Both the position numbers and the translations under genes were made by a program. DNA of 64,000 bases from CAZWDO01 sp964632485 [NCBI: uncultured bacterium]. Its GTDB lineage: Bacteria > JAGOEH01. The stretch is from assembly GCA_964632485.1 (NCBI GenBank), contig CAZWDO010000007.1, forward strand, positions 85,867-149,866, read 5' to 3'. Positions 63,516 to 64,000 of this stretch are shown one piece after another. The notes under the pieces are model-generated. The model did no database searches. It saw nothing but the letters and a program-made list of their open reading frames with translations, and was not told the DNA's origin. Position 1 is the stretch's first letter; every line of letters begins with the position of its first letter.

Positions 63516-64000
63516 CTAACGTTTAGGCGATGAAGACTCTTTACTTTTAATAGAGCGGACCCGGGCTTTCAGGGAAAGAATGGCCCGGGTATGAATCTGC
63601 GACACGCGGGACTCGCTGATATCCAGCACTTGTCCAATTTCCTTAAGTGTCAAACCTTCATAATAATACAGAGCGATGACTAATCGTTGCCGTTCTTCCA
63701 GTAAACTGATATAAGCAGCTAATTCTTCATGCTGTTCTTTTCGCTCCAGTTCCTCCTCCGGATCAACGGCATCCCGGTTTTTAATGACCTGTTCCATTGG
63801 CAGTGAATGGTTATCTTCCTGACTGATGAAATCTTGCAAAGATACAAACGTTGAGCTTTTTACTTCTTCGAACAATTGATTCAGCACTTGAGAAGAAACG
63901 CCGACGTATTCAGCCAGTTCGTCATCGGAGGGATCACGGCCTAATTTATGCTGAAGGGTCATGATACTCTTTTCCAGATCTTTCGATTTTTTTCGGACCG
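63516..64000 (-). CDS. fliA: Flagellar sigma factor FliA (sigma-28), partial
   Basis: The frame runs off the right edge; the last ~161 residues are seen. They include region 3 (LGRDPSDDELAEYVGVSSQVLNQLFEE), a Glu-rich linker (DAVDPEEELERKEQHEE) and region 4 with YYYEGLTLKEIGQVLDISESRVSQIHTRAILSLKARV. This is typical of sigma-28, which reads late flagellar and chemotaxis genes. It implies a flagellar locus beyond the window. The N-terminal part, including the start, is missing. Confidence 0.92.
   Translation of the reverse strand, partial: VRKKSKDLEKSIMTLQHKLGRDPSDDELAEYVGVSSQVLNQLFEEVKSSTFVSLQDFISQEDNHSLPMEQVIKNRDAVDPEEELERKEQHEELAAYISLLEERQRLVIALYYYEGLTLKEIGQVLDISESRVSQIHTRAILSLKARVRSIKSKESSSPKR

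Overview
The window is about 64 kb of moderately AT-rich bacterial chromosome with 47 protein genes (two of them cut by the edges, two of them very short) and two tRNAs. It looks like a member of the FCB superphylum outside Bacteroidota proper, for example a Calditrichota-, KSB1- or Marinimicrobia-like lineage. Reasons: a type IX secretion sorting domain on the M6 protease, a YbeY with the Asp variant of its zinc motif, the 'asparagine synthetase B-like' secreted family with its very basic C-terminus, and a GH9-deacetylase fusion, all familiar from FCB genomes. Against Bacteroidota itself: clear Shine-Dalgarno sites (AAGGAG), TTGACA-N17-TATAAT promoters rather than the Bacteroides TTTG/TAnnTTTG type, one sigma-54 site and a flagellar sigma factor. 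The exact phylum is an inference.

Layout: 1-8 kb, mostly minus strand: a truncated secreted propeller protein, an FTCD-like protein behind rpsT, a secreted MetX-like hydrolase, tRNA-Leu, and secDF with a small membrane protein. 8-20 kb: an HD-GYP response regulator; the threonine-to-glycine pair tdh-kbl; ssb; a TlpA-like protein coupled to hflX; a coiled-coil lipoprotein and LysM protein; then a tightly overlapping phoH - HD phosphohydrolase - ybeY - dus operon. 20-37 kb is a mixed region of secreted enzymes (GH9-deacetylase, M6 metalloprotease, S9 peptidase), a beta-helix protein, a small outer-membrane-type barrel, a DHH phosphoesterase, plsC and a POT-family peptide transporter. 37-41 kb is a complete accBCDA operon for acetyl-CoA carboxylase, preceded by a good promoter and an 18-codon leader ORF.

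41-54 kb is the most distinctive part: a minus-strand signalling locus. Its order of transcription is a HisKA_2 sensor kinase, a TonB-dependent receptor, a YfiR-family periplasmic protein, a very large CHASE8-HAMP-GAF hybrid kinase with three receivers, CheR, CheB and a second hybrid kinase. YfiR and a CHASE8-HAMP membrane protein are the two partners of the Pseudomonas YfiBNR system, where the output is a diguanylate cyclase. Here the same input module appears to be joined to a phosphorelay, with a TonB receptor where YfiB would be. Divergent from it, behind a near-perfect sigma-54 promoter, is a secreted protein made of YwqK/MORN-like repeats, a lectin-like domain and a DegP-type protease, followed by a 39-residue membrane peptide.

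56-64 kb: a chemoreceptor and a small helical chemoreceptor-like protein transcribed divergently, a lipoprotein, a three-gene set (lamin-tail protein, 'AsnB-like' protein, CBM9-like protein), and the end of a flagellar region (fliA, cut by the right edge). All domain names are by recognition of sequence motifs; no database search was run.
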